Origin: Verrucomicrobiota bacterium
GTDB lineage: Bacteria; Verrucomicrobiota; Verrucomicrobiia; JAWXBN01
Reading direction: 5' to 3'
Assembly (NCBI GenBank): GCA_034440155.1
Contig: JAWXBN010000073.1
Location: 1 to 33,522 of the forward strand
DNA: 33,522 bases
Part shown: positions 14,613 to 26,355 of the stretch, piece by piece
How positions within the stretch are numbered: position 1 is the stretch's first letter
Layout: the number at the start of each line of letters is the position of its first letter
Notes under the pieces: model-generated
What the model saw: only the letters and a program-made list of their open reading frames with translations
What the model was told of the DNA's origin: nothing
Database searches by the model: none
Program-made: the position numbers and the translations under genes

Positions 14613-15851
14613 ATGACTAAGCTAGAGGTAATGAATAGCTCCGCCTCCATTACTTTACACGAACCAATTACTTTGGAGACCATTTCCCAAGAGATTATCA
14701 ATTGCCGTAAGGATCTCATCCCCTCAAAAAGCCGCATTGCATTTGTCTTTATGACTGAACACTTTTTCGCGATGGCCGAGGATATCCTCGAAAGCGTGAG
14801 GGTCGATGGTCATGCAGGGACTGTCGTGGGTTGCTCCGGCTCGGGTGTCTTGGGCACGAATACAGAAATCGAGCAAAGCCCGTCCTTTTCCCTGCTCATG
14901 ATGAATCTGCCCCAAGGCTGTGAATTCAATACGTTCCGTTATAATCAGGAATTCATCGAGAACCAGACTTCATCGGAAGAATGGTTTGAAAAGATCGGCA
15001 AAAAAAAGGGGGATCAATCAAAATTCGTCGTATTCTCCGATCCGTTTACGGTTGATTCCTTGGCATGGATGAAAAGCTGGAATGCCGCCCTCGACCATTC
15101 CCCCACGACAGGAGGTTTGGCCAGCGGGAATATGGGCAACCGCCAATCACGTATTTTCCTCAATGGCCAATCTTTTTCCGAAGGTGGGGTGGGTCTCCAT
15201 CTCTCCGGTGGCCTAGAAATCCACACGGTCGTCTCCCAAGGATGCATCCCGATTGGCAAATCACACATCATCACAAAGGCCGAACAGAATATTATTTTTG
15301 AGCTCGGCGGACGCCCTGCCTACGAGGTGCTTTCTGAGACGGTGGACTCCCTGAATGATGAACTCAAAAACCGCGCCCAGGGCAATCTTTTCATCGGTTT
15401 TGTCATGAACGAGTACAAGGAGAAATTTAAACGCGGGGATTTCCTCGTGCGCAATTTGCTCGGGGCCGATCAGGCAATGGGAGCTTTAGCTGTCGGTGAA
15501 TGGCCTCATGTCGGGCAAACTATCCAATTCCAACTCCGGGACTCTAAAACCGCCCATGAAGACCTCGAACACTGGCTGGAAGAAAAAAAGTCCGAGCTCA
15601 AAGGTAAACAAATCCTTTCCGGATTAATGTTCGTCTGCAACGGGCGGGGTAAAAACCTTTTTAAAGAAGGTAATCACGACGCAAAAACGGTTGCTAAGTT
15701 CTTTGGCGATATTCCCTTAGCCGGATTCTTTTGCAACGGGGAGATCGGACCCGTCGGTAAATCGAATTTCCTCCACGGGTACACCGCTTCCCTAGCCCTT
15801 TTTGTCGAATCGAGTGATCCAGCCGCCACAGCCTCTACTCAGTCCAAATAA
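14613..15851 (+). CDS. FIST domain protein (FIST_N + FIST_C)
   Basis: The 412-residue protein has a FIST N domain in its first half, with VVGCSGSGVLG (about residues 72-82) in the place of the family's GCS.xG motif, and a FIST C domain in its second half (about 225-390; MFVCNGRGKNLF, FFCNGEIGP). FIST proteins are predicted ligand-binding sensors of signalling pathways, often binding small molecules; no kinase or cyclase is fused or adjacent here. ATG 14613 is used; ATG 14631 is possible, since AGAGG lies just before it but too close. The structured RNA and micro-ORF B precede it, and an unnamed conserved gene follows 11 bases after the stop. Confidence 0.85.
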   Translation: MTKLEVMNSSASITLHEPITLETISQEIINCRKDLIPSKSRIAFVFMTEHFFAMAEDILESVRVDGHAGTVVGCSGSGVLGTNTEIEQSPSFSLLMMNLPQGCEFNTFRYNQEFIENQTSSEEWFEKIGKKKGDQSKFVVFSDPFTVDSLAWMKSWNAALDHSPTTGGLASGNMGNRQSRIFLNGQSFSEGGVGLHLSGGLEIHTVVSQGCIPIGKSHIITKAEQNIIFELGGRPAYEVLSETVDSLNDELKNRAQGNLFIGFVMNEYKEKFKRGDFLVRNLLGADQAMGALAVGEWPHVGQTIQFQLRDSKTAHEDLEHWLEEKKSELKGKQILSGLMFVCNGRGKNLFKEGNHDAKTVAKFFGDIPLAGFFCNGEIGPVGKSNFLHGYTASLALFVESSDPAATASTQSK

Positions 15852-15862
15852 CATTTCCCCTT

Positions 15863-16405
15863 ATGCCCAATCTTCCTTCCGGGATCAGCAAACTCATTGA
15901 GAGTATCCCCCTGCCGGTATTAGGCCCCGGCCATCCCCTCCCTGACGCCCGACTTAATATCTCCCCCTTTATTAAGGATATTCCTGCACAAAACCCCGTA
16001 ATGAATCAATGTTGTGTAGCCGCTCTCTGGCTCTTGAATGACTACCTCGATGATTCCCACAAGATTTCGCAGGATATCCCGACGTCCACAGGGAGCTACT
16101 GGCACGGGATCATGCACAGGCGCGAGCCCGACGCAGGTAATGCCGCCTACTGGTTTAATCGCGTTGGTAAACACCCCGTTTTCCCCAAAATCACTGCCGT
16201 AGTCACCCCCTTGATCAATGAGGCAACTTGCCCCCAAGCCCCGTTTCTCGCACTCACCGACAGCTGGGATCCGTTCTATTATATCGGATTATGTGAGCAG
16301 TATCGTGATTCGGGACTGCCTGAGGAGATGCTTTGCCGACAAATCCAATTGGCCGAGTGGCAAACCCTTTTTAACTACTGTTTTGTCCAAGCCGGCACAG
16401 TATGA
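15863..16405 (+). CDS. conserved protein of unknown function
   Basis: I do not know a name or role. The 180-residue soluble protein has no signal peptide or membrane helix. Its most distinctive stretch is TGSYWHGIMHRREPDAGNAA followed by YWFNRVGKHPVF (about residues 72-104). I recall this sort of motif in uncharacterised proteins of Verrucomicrobiota and Planctomycetota. The His/Arg/Glu/Asp-rich motif could form an active or metal site. It starts 11 bases after the FIST gene and is followed by a cysteine desulfurase gene, so the three may form one unit. GCAACTTGC occurs at 16223. Confidence 0.75.
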   Translation: MPNLPSGISKLIESIPLPVLGPGHPLPDARLNISPFIKDIPAQNPVMNQCCVAALWLLNDYLDDSHKISQDIPTSTGSYWHGIMHRREPDAGNAAYWFNRVGKHPVFPKITAVVTPLINEATCPQAPFLALTDSWDPFYYIGLCEQYRDSGLPEEMLCRQIQLAEWQTLFNYCFVQAGTV

Positions 16406-16456
16406 CGCAAGTTGCGCTTGTCTTTTTGGCCTAAAAATGGCTTTCTCACATGCCTT

Positions 16457-17620
16457 ATGAATATCGGTAAAGACAAAATTACTTATCTGGATAATAATGC
16501 CACCACTCAAATCGCCCCGGAAGTCGTGGAGGCAATGTTACCCTTCTTAACCGAGTTCTACGGAAACCCCTCGAGCTCCTACCGTTTCGGCAATCAGATC
16601 ACCCTCGCTATCGAAAAAGCCCGTGAGCAAGTCGCGGCATTGATCGTGGCTGACCCGAGGGAAATCATTTTTACCAGTTGCGGCACGGAGTCCGATAATG
16701 CGGCCATCCATTCAGCCCTTATTACTCAACCGGGCAAAAAACATATCATCACCACAAAAGTCGAGCATTCCGCCGTTAAAAAACAAACCGAATACCTCGA
16801 ATCTCAGGGGTACGAAATCACCCGCTTGGATGTCGATAGTGACGGAATGATCTCACCCGATACTCTCGAAGCCGCCATCCGCCCGGATACGGCCATCGTT
16901 TCTATCATGTGGGCCAATAACGAGACAGGCGTCCTCTTCCCCGTGGAGCAATTTGCTGAGGTTTGCAAAAAGAAAAATGTCCTTTTCCATACGGACGCCG
17001 TACAGGCCGTCGGCAAAATCCCCATTAATATGGCGGCTAATAAAATCGATATGCTCTCCTTATCCGGCCATAAACTTCATTGTCCCAAAGGTGTGGGGGT
17101 TCTTTTCGTCCGTAAACGGGTCAATTTCAAACCTTACTCAATCGGCGGCGGACAGGAACGCGGCAAACGGGGCGGCACCGAAAATGTCGCATCCATCGTG
17201 GCTCTGGGCAAAGCGTGTGAACTCGCCCTCCATCTCATGGACAAAGAGAATACCGAAGTGCGCAAACTCCGCGATGACTTAGAAAATGGATTAAAAGCCG
17301 CCATCCCGGGAGTAAAAATCAATGGGGAATCATCCCCCCGCCTTCCTAATACGATCAGTATCGCAATCGACGGGGTGGAAGCCGATGCGATCTTGGTTAA
17401 TCTCGACCGTGAAGGCATTTGTGCCTCCAGCGGTTCAGCCTGCACGACCGGCTCCCTTGAACCTTCCCACGTTCTCAAGGCCATGGGACTCTCAGACGAG
17501 GCCGCCAAAGGCTCCATCCGCCTCTCCCTGAGCGTCTATAACCAACGCAAAGATATCGACCAAGCCCTCGAGGCCCTCCCCCGCATCATCAGCAAATTGC
17601 GCACCCCCGTCCCCGCATAA
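16457..17620 (+). CDS. nifS: cysteine desulfurase (NifS/IscS family)
   Basis: PLP-dependent enzyme that takes sulfur from cysteine for Fe-S cluster and other sulfur transfer. It begins YLDNNATTQIAPEVVEAM. The PLP lysine is Lys206 in SLSGHKLHCPKG, with TDAVQAVGK before it. The catalytic Cys329 lies in the class I loop SSGSACTTGSLEPSHVL. Start ATG 16457 gives 387 residues and begins right at the conserved N-terminus; an in-frame ATG at 16412 adds 15 unlike residues. No iscU, iscR or suf gene is adjacent. Whether it serves Fe-S assembly or tRNA thiolation is open. Confidence 0.93.
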   Translation: MNIGKDKITYLDNNATTQIAPEVVEAMLPFLTEFYGNPSSSYRFGNQITLAIEKAREQVAALIVADPREIIFTSCGTESDNAAIHSALITQPGKKHIITTKVEHSAVKKQTEYLESQGYEITRLDVDSDGMISPDTLEAAIRPDTAIVSIMWANNETGVLFPVEQFAEVCKKKNVLFHTDAVQAVGKIPINMAANKIDMLSLSGHKLHCPKGVGVLFVRKRVNFKPYSIGGGQERGKRGGTENVASIVALGKACELALHLMDKENTEVRKLRDDLENGLKAAIPGVKINGESSPRLPNTISIAIDGVEADAILVNLDREGICASSGSACTTGSLEPSHVLKAMGLSDEAAKGSIRLSLSVYNQRKDIDQALEALPRIISKLRTPVPA

Positions 17621-17738
17621 CCGACTCGACGCGCTCGAAAATCCATCCGGCTAATGGTTATATTTCCACACAGGAAGAAAATCAGTTTCACGGCACAAGT
17701 CCGCGGGAGTAACGCAAAGTTTTTTCTCATTCTCTTTT

Positions 17739-17852
17739 AGGGCGAGCGGCCCTGCTTGCCTGCCAGAGCAATTTGCATCACGAAGAACAGAAAGGCACGA
17801 AGGATGAGGAAATCAGGATGGCCAAACTAATTCTGTAGGATGAGCGGCCCTC
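17739..17852 (+). repeat. REP-like short GC-rich repeats
   Basis: AGGGCGAGCGGCCCTG (17739-17754) and TGTAGGATGAGCGGCCCTCC (about 17834-17852) share GAGCGGCCCT and can fold as small hairpins (AGGGC/GCCCT). An inverted copy with one mismatch, CAGGGCCGCTTGCCCT, lies at 33412-33427. The 325-base stretch 17621-17945 that holds them has no gene; it also contains one GCAATTTGC (17768) and presumably the promoter of the PHP phosphatase gene. Confidence 0.45.
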
Positions 17853-17945
17853 CCCCTCTCAATTCTCGGCACTCAAAAATACGATGAGCCAAACAATTTG
17901 TAGCGTGACTATTATGGTTTAATCCATTTAATTCGTCATTAAATT

Positions 17946-18758
17946 ATGTCCGAAATCTCTCTTTTATCACTAGCCGATTACCATATGCACACACCCCTCT
18001 GCAAACATGCCAGCGGGGCACCGTGGGAATATGTGGAAAAGGCCATTGAACGCGGCATTGGAGAAATCGGTTTTTCCGATCATTGTCCCATGCCTCCCTG
18101 GTATGATCCTGATTTCCGGATGAATTCCAATCAGATGCCCATTTACCAAAGGATCGTCGATGATGCCCGGCAACGGTTTTCGGATTACAAGGTGAAGTTC
18201 GGGATTGAGGCGGACTTCCATCCCGGCACAGAGCTCTATATCGAAACACTGACCAAAGACTATGATTTCGATTATGTGATTGGTTCTGTCCATTACATCA
18301 ATGACTGGGGTTTTGACAACCCCGACCTCGTCCACCGTTACGATGAAATGTCGATCGAGGATATCTGGGAGCGGTATTTCTTTTTATGGGAACAGGCTAT
18401 CTGCACCGGGCTTTTTGATATCATGGCTCATCCGGACCTAGTCAAAAAATTTGGTCACCGCCCGAAAGGGGATTTGACCCAATATTACAAAGGCCCCCTT
18501 TACCAATGTATGAAGATGGGGGTCGCAATCGAAGTCAGCACCGCCGGATTAAGAAAGCCAGTGGGCGAGATTTACCCGAGTGAGGATTTCCTTAAAATCG
18601 CATTTGAACATAATATCCCCATTGTCATTTCATCGGATGCCCATAAACCGGCTGAAGTAGGGATGGATTTTGAAAAGGCATTAGAATTAGTCAAAAAAAT
18701 CGGATACCGCCGGACAGCCCGATTTACTCAACGTAAAATAGAATTTATCGATATTTAG
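17946..18758 (+). CDS. PHP-family phosphatase (histidinol-phosphatase HisJ type)
   Basis: The 270-residue PHP-domain protein has the metal-binding motif DYHMHTPLC (Asp11, His13, His15), then FSDHCP, a Glu/Asp/His set in GIEADFHPG, GSVHYINDWG and DIMAHPDLVKKFG, and the final SSDAHKP. This order and length fit monofunctional histidinol-phosphatases of the HisJ/HisK type, which dephosphorylate histidinol phosphate in histidine synthesis. No other his gene is near, so another phosphoester substrate is possible. Confidence 0.87.
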   Translation: MSEISLLSLADYHMHTPLCKHASGAPWEYVEKAIERGIGEIGFSDHCPMPPWYDPDFRMNSNQMPIYQRIVDDARQRFSDYKVKFGIEADFHPGTELYIETLTKDYDFDYVIGSVHYINDWGFDNPDLVHRYDEMSIEDIWERYFFLWEQAICTGLFDIMAHPDLVKKFGHRPKGDLTQYYKGPLYQCMKMGVAIEVSTAGLRKPVGEIYPSEDFLKIAFEHNIPIVISSDAHKPAEVGMDFEKALELVKKIGYRRTARFTQRKIEFIDI

Positions 18759-18765
18759 ACAGCTT

Positions 18766-18791
18766 GGGGGGCCTCGCGCTGAGGCTACCCC
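18766..18791. repeat. hairpin between convergent genes (REP-like or terminator)
   Basis: GGGGGGCCTC and GAGGCTACCCC fold around GCGCT. Read on the minus strand the block is TTGTAGGGGTAGCCTCAGCG, which resembles the TGTAGG...GAGCGG repeats near 17.8 kb. It sits between the ends of convergent genes and has no T-run; it may act as a transcript end in both directions. Confidence 0.45.
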
Positions 18792-18800
18792 TACAAATAT

Positions 18801-19436
18801 TTAATAGACCGTCCAAAAAACCTTTACCCATCCCAAATACTGAAATCCATGGATCGCCAAAATCCCCGGGAGGGCAAGGATAAATGAAAATGAACTCGGG
18901 ATCTGACTTTGCAAAGCCCTCGCATTCACCGTGAAGGACTCAGGATCAGAATAGATCTTAAAATTAGGGAAAAAGGACGGGACCTTTTGTTTATAAGACC
19001 TGAAGGAATCTCCGTAAATGGACTCTAGGCGTTCCTCTTCCTTCTTGATGACCGAAGGGTAATAGAGGGCAAAAGCGATAATGATGAACACGGGGGCTGT
19101 TAATGTCATGGTGAAGAGCCCGAAACCAATCCCTCCCACTAAACTAAAAAAATAAAGCGGATTACGGGTCATCGAGTATGGTCCTTCTACAACGAGGATT
19201 TTATTCTTATAACCGGCAATGTAGACAGAGCACCATATTCTCCCGATGGCTCCGACCCCGGAAAGGATGATTCCAAAGCTTAAAAAAATAATTTGGATGA
19301 TCTCACTCTGGGTTCTCCAGTAACTTCCAGACAGTAATAAAAAAATAATTAGACCAAATGCTAATATCCGGGTTAAAAAAATGCGGTCATCAAAAATTTT
19401 CTGCTTAATTTTTCTTACAAAAATTTCCACTGGCAT
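18801..19436 (-). CDS. isoprenylcysteine methyltransferase-like membrane protein
   Basis: The 211-residue polytopic membrane protein has four to five helices. It contains LVVEGPYSMTRNPLYFFSLV, the RNPxY signature of the ICMT/PEMT (phospholipid methyltransferase) superfamily, then KKEEERLESIYGDSFRSYKQKVPSFFP with the conserved EExxLxxxxGxxxxxYxxxVPxFxP pattern. These enzymes use S-adenosylmethionine to methylate membrane-associated substrates; the substrate here is unknown. The last 55 residues add another hydrophobic segment beyond the core. It is convergent with the PHP phosphatase gene. The 228 bases beyond its start (19437-19664) are AT-rich with no other feature that I could see. Confidence 0.8.
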   Translation of the reverse strand: MPVEIFVRKIKQKIFDDRIFLTRILAFGLIIFLLLSGSYWRTQSEIIQIIFLSFGIILSGVGAIGRIWCSVYIAGYKNKILVVEGPYSMTRNPLYFFSLVGGIGFGLFTMTLTAPVFIIIAFALYYPSVIKKEEERLESIYGDSFRSYKQKVPSFFPNFKIYSDPESFTVNARALQSQIPSSFSFILALPGILAIHGFQYLGWVKVFWTVY

Positions 19437-19664
19437 TCAAAAACTTTCTTCAATTTTTAAACTATTCATACGAGCCAAAAATTAAAGCCTTTATGTATAT
19501 ATTTGTGAAGACCTATTTTATAAATGCAATAAGTGTCAATTTATTATTTTTACTAACATTAAAAGGTCTTTGATTGACGAATATTTGTATGAACTTCCGC
19601 TTGTAATTCACGGGATTTTTACCAAACTCCGCCCAATCAACACATTAATTCTAACCCCTATTAT

Positions 19665-23109
<3,445 letters not shown>

Positions 23110-23142
23110 ATACAAGCCTCGATTCTTATCTTGAAAATATTC

Positions 23143-23178
23143 AAGGGCAACCAGTACGGTTGCCCTTTTTTCTTTTTT
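23143..23178 (+). terminator. strong intrinsic terminator after the GH31-GH1 pair
   Basis: AAGGGCAACC and GGTTGCCCTT pair fully around AGTAC, followed by a T-run broken by one C. It lies about 35 bases after the GH1 stop. The minus-strand complement also has an A-run before the stem and could serve the convergent hydrolase gene ending at 23226. Confidence 0.9.
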
Positions 23179-23225
23179 AAGAATTTAATCCAATAACAGA
23201 AACCTTTTGAGCCAAACACCGATAT

Positions 23226-25289
23226 TTAATCAATCAGATAAACTTTATTGGTCTGTAACTTCCCATTTTCGGCAGGTTTCCCTGAAATGACCTCAATCGC
23301 ATTTGCAGCAGGGGAAACTTGTTCCTTGAATGAGAAGAGATGTTTCTTCTTTCCATCTTCGGATTCCCAAAGCACACCTTGTCCATCCTTGAGAACCGTC
23401 CGTTTATCCATGGATGAACGGATTTTTTTGTAAGCGGTAAATAAATCCCTCAATTGGACAATGACCTTCGGATCGCGTTCTGCAACCGGAACCTGCCAGC
23501 ATGCCATATTAGGAACGCGTTTATGTGCGATACACTGGAAAAGATAATCGACAGAAGATTTCCCACGGAGAATCTCATTGTCAATATATTCATGAGTCCC
23601 CTCTTTTACGGGAGGATGGACACAGGAATCATAGGAGTAACCAAGGTCTTCATCCCGATAAGTATCGCCCCCATACATTCCCAGACATGAATGACTGGAA
23701 AATGTCGTAATCGCCTCAGGCATTAGGTAAAGCCCCTCATTGGCCAAATCGGCATAAACCTTAGCCATCCGTTCAAACTGAGGTTTCATTGTGCCCGCAG
23801 AATAATCAAGCTGCCACCAGCCGAGATTAGAGAATGAATCCCAGAGGAAACCCTTTAATCCTGTTTTCCGGCTGATATCGATCACCCGTTCAATAACATA
23901 ATCACACATAGGACCATTGAGATTCAACGGCCAACAATCTCCGGGGTATCCTGTGTCGGGATGGTACCCACTCTCTTTTGCTGCAAAGACACCAAATTTA
24001 CCGGTTCCTTTTCCTTTATTAAAGTTCCCATGCCTCCATTGCGAGTTTGGGGCCATGTGAGTGGCGATCCACGAAAGTATATTGATGTTTTTTGATTTTC
24101 CGTAATCACAAACTTTTTTTAAGCCTTCTTCCCCACCCCTCATCCGATCGACTTCCCAATCAATCACGGCGCATTGGTTCGAAAGGCATAACTTCTCCAA
24201 GGTGCTTGTATGGCCGAGGGTGTCCGCGACTTTGACTTTTGCCAGTTCATCCATGTGTGTCTGGCCACTTTCCCAGATCGGGTCGATCATCACATTGTCA
24301 GCATTCAATTCCGAAGCCAGATCAATGACATCTTGGTATGACTCGTCAAATTTCACATTCACCCATACATTCTTACAAAGTGTGATTTCCGGTGGCCCAT
24401 CTTTTCTGATATCAAACTGTTTGCGGGCTTTATCCCGTTCGCGGTCATGCATCCGGGTCCAGAGATTCATCAGATCGACATTATCCAGTGTATCCGGGCA
24501 ATAAAGTATCGTCTTGGGATTTGTCTTGAAAGACGCACTCTCAGCAAAGAAATGCATGTCCAAAATCCTCAAATGGTTGTCACCTAGCCCTTTTTCAACA
24601 ACCGTACGGATCAGGGATACCTCGTCGAAATAAGCTAATAAAACACCTTGATTGGCTTTGCCCCGTTGTAAATCATAGGCTGGCAAAAGTGTCCAACGCG
24701 CCCAGAGATTGCCAGGCATACAACCAATCTCGTGTTCGAAACCAGCGGTCGAATAAGCCATTTCCTTGCCCAGCTCGGCTCGGGCGGGGGTGAGCCAACT
24801 GCGGAGCACTTGGGTATTCCCCTCAATCGTGGCCCCAATCTCCCAAGTCTGGCGGTCAAGGACACGGTGGAACTTCAGACTATCATTGTCTGCCTCAAAC
24901 CAATATTTAAAACCGTTAAACGTGTGACCATCAATTTGATCCTGGACCGGGCGGAGCTGTATCCTGAAATCAAGCTCTTTAACAGGAGCATCCCAACAAA
25001 TATCCCGGAAACAAATATCCCCGGAAGTATCCCTTTTCTCGCGGAAAGGATAATCATTCGAGCTAACCGCTTTTAAATGGATGATCGTGCCGTCCGCAAT
25101 TTGCTCGGTTTTGACAAAATGAAACCGGGAAAAAATATCACCTGAATAAGTATCAAACCATGGAAGAAAGCGTATATCAGGATTCCTGAGTGGGATGCCG
25201 TCATTTGTCACCGTTCCAATAGACACGAACTCACCACGATCATTGATTTTGGGGATGATTTCAATAGGGCCAAATTTTATTTTTGTCAT
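23226..25289 (-). CDS. putative glycoside hydrolase, TIM-barrel (clan GH-D-like)
   Basis: The 687-residue protein has no signal peptide. The first 290 or so residues look like an all-beta domain; a barrel follows. LKGFLWDSFSNLGWW (Asp484) resembles the nucleophile strand of alpha-galactosidase-like enzymes, and LMPEAITTFSSHS may hold a second acid. A short C-terminal beta segment ends the protein. I could not place it in a numbered GH family with confidence; GH36/GH27-like or a related uncharacterised family is my best guess. It converges with the GH31-GH1 pair, which supports a sugar-related role. GCAATTTGC lies at 25096. Confidence 0.6.
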   Translation of the reverse strand: MTKIKFGPIEIIPKINDRGEFVSIGTVTNDGIPLRNPDIRFLPWFDTYSGDIFSRFHFVKTEQIADGTIIHLKAVSSNDYPFREKRDTSGDICFRDICWDAPVKELDFRIQLRPVQDQIDGHTFNGFKYWFEADNDSLKFHRVLDRQTWEIGATIEGNTQVLRSWLTPARAELGKEMAYSTAGFEHEIGCMPGNLWARWTLLPAYDLQRGKANQGVLLAYFDEVSLIRTVVEKGLGDNHLRILDMHFFAESASFKTNPKTILYCPDTLDNVDLMNLWTRMHDRERDKARKQFDIRKDGPPEITLCKNVWVNVKFDESYQDVIDLASELNADNVMIDPIWESGQTHMDELAKVKVADTLGHTSTLEKLCLSNQCAVIDWEVDRMRGGEEGLKKVCDYGKSKNINILSWIATHMAPNSQWRHGNFNKGKGTGKFGVFAAKESGYHPDTGYPGDCWPLNLNGPMCDYVIERVIDISRKTGLKGFLWDSFSNLGWWQLDYSAGTMKPQFERMAKVYADLANEGLYLMPEAITTFSSHSCLGMYGGDTYRDEDLGYSYDSCVHPPVKEGTHEYIDNEILRGKSSVDYLFQCIAHKRVPNMACWQVPVAERDPKVIVQLRDLFTAYKKIRSSMDKRTVLKDGQGVLWESEDGKKKHLFSFKEQVSPAANAIEVISGKPAENGKLQTNKVYLID

Positions 25290-25391
25290 AATCAGAATAA
25301 TGTTAAAATCAAAGCCCTACCGGAGTATGCATTATTTACAAGCGTTGATTTAGATTTATTTACACAATCAAAGACTAATAACCCTGTCATT

Positions 25392-25446
25392 AAGGATAAA
25401 CTCCCTCTCCTTTTATCAGAAAAAAGGATAAACTCCTTGCCGGGAG
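25392..25446 (+). promoter_or_regulatory. direct repeat and possible anti-Shine-Dalgarno before FNT gene
   Basis: AAGGATAAACTCC occurs twice, at 25392-25404 and 25424-25436, 32 bases apart (about three helical turns). CTCCC at the end of the first copy (25401-25405) is complementary to GGGAG (25442-25446), the ribosome binding site of the next gene. Either a repressor binding both repeats or a leader fold that hides the binding site would explain the layout. Confidence 0.4.
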
Positions 25447-25451
25447 AATAA

Positions 25452-26330
25452 GTGATTGGTAATGAAGTTTTTATGGGTGCCGAACAAAAACCAGCAGAGG
25501 ATCGAAAAATCGAAAATCCAACTATTTTTGGATTCGATTCTTATTCACCAAAGGAAATTGCTGAAAGGGTCGATAAATTAGGGATCACCAAAGCGCGACT
25601 CCCGCTCTTGCCCATGTCGGCTCTCGGCATTATGGCTGGTGGCTTTATCGGTCTGGGAAGCATGTTTTACACCCTAGTGGTAAGCGATCCGACACTAAAT
25701 TTCACCCTTGCACGAGTCATTGGAGGGCTCGCTTTTTCATTGGGATTAATCCTGGTTGTGATTGCTGGAGCAGAACTTTTTACGGGGAATAATTTACTCG
25801 TCATGGCCTTAGTAAGCCGGAAAATTACTTTTTTTGAATTAATCAAAAACTGGACCATTATCCTGATCACGAATTTTTTAGGAGCATTGGGCCTCGTACT
25901 CATTGTTTATTATTCACATCATGCCGCCATGCACGATGGTGCTGTCGGCTTACAAGCAGTAAAAATCGCTATTTATAAGACTTCCGCCCCGTGGAGTGAG
26001 CTCTTTTTCAAGGGTATCTTGTGTAATCTCCTTGTATGCTTGGGTGTCTGGATGGCCATGTCCGGACGTACCGTCACAGACAAGGTTCTCGCATGTATCT
26101 TTCCTGTCACCGCCTTTGTGGCGGCGGGTTTCGAACATAGCGTGGCAAATATGTATTTAATCCCCCTGGGAATCTTACTTAAAGGGAGTTATGGCGAGGG
26201 GTTAACTTTAATTAATCATCTCACATGGAGCGGGTTTATATATAATATGGTTCCCGTCGTTTTAGGAAATATCTTTGGGGGAAGCGTTATTGTCGCGCTA
26301 GTCTATTATATCATTTATCGACGAAAATAA
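25452..26330 (+). CDS. formate/nitrite transporter family (FNT) channel
   Basis: The 292-residue protein has six hydrophobic helices. It has both FNT signatures: AGAELFTGNN in helix 2-3 and AAGFEHSVANMYLIPLG in helix 5, with the conserved pore His of GFEH. The family forms pentameric channels for formate, nitrite, hydrosulfide or similar anions; no pyruvate formate-lyase or nitrite reductase gene is adjacent, so the substrate is open. The start is GTG 25452, five bases after GGGAG; ATG 25473 is the alternative. The N-terminal tail of about 45 residues before helix 1 is polar. Confidence 0.9.
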   Translation: MIGNEVFMGAEQKPAEDRKIENPTIFGFDSYSPKEIAERVDKLGITKARLPLLPMSALGIMAGGFIGLGSMFYTLVVSDPTLNFTLARVIGGLAFSLGLILVVIAGAELFTGNNLLVMALVSRKITFFELIKNWTIILITNFLGALGLVLIVYYSHHAAMHDGAVGLQAVKIAIYKTSAPWSELFFKGILCNLLVCLGVWMAMSGRTVTDKVLACIFPVTAFVAAGFEHSVANMYLIPLGILLKGSYGEGLTLINHLTWSGFIYNMVPVVLGNIFGGSVIVALVYYIIYRRK

Positions 26331-26355
26331 GGGGTGTCACAGTCAGGAACAAAAC

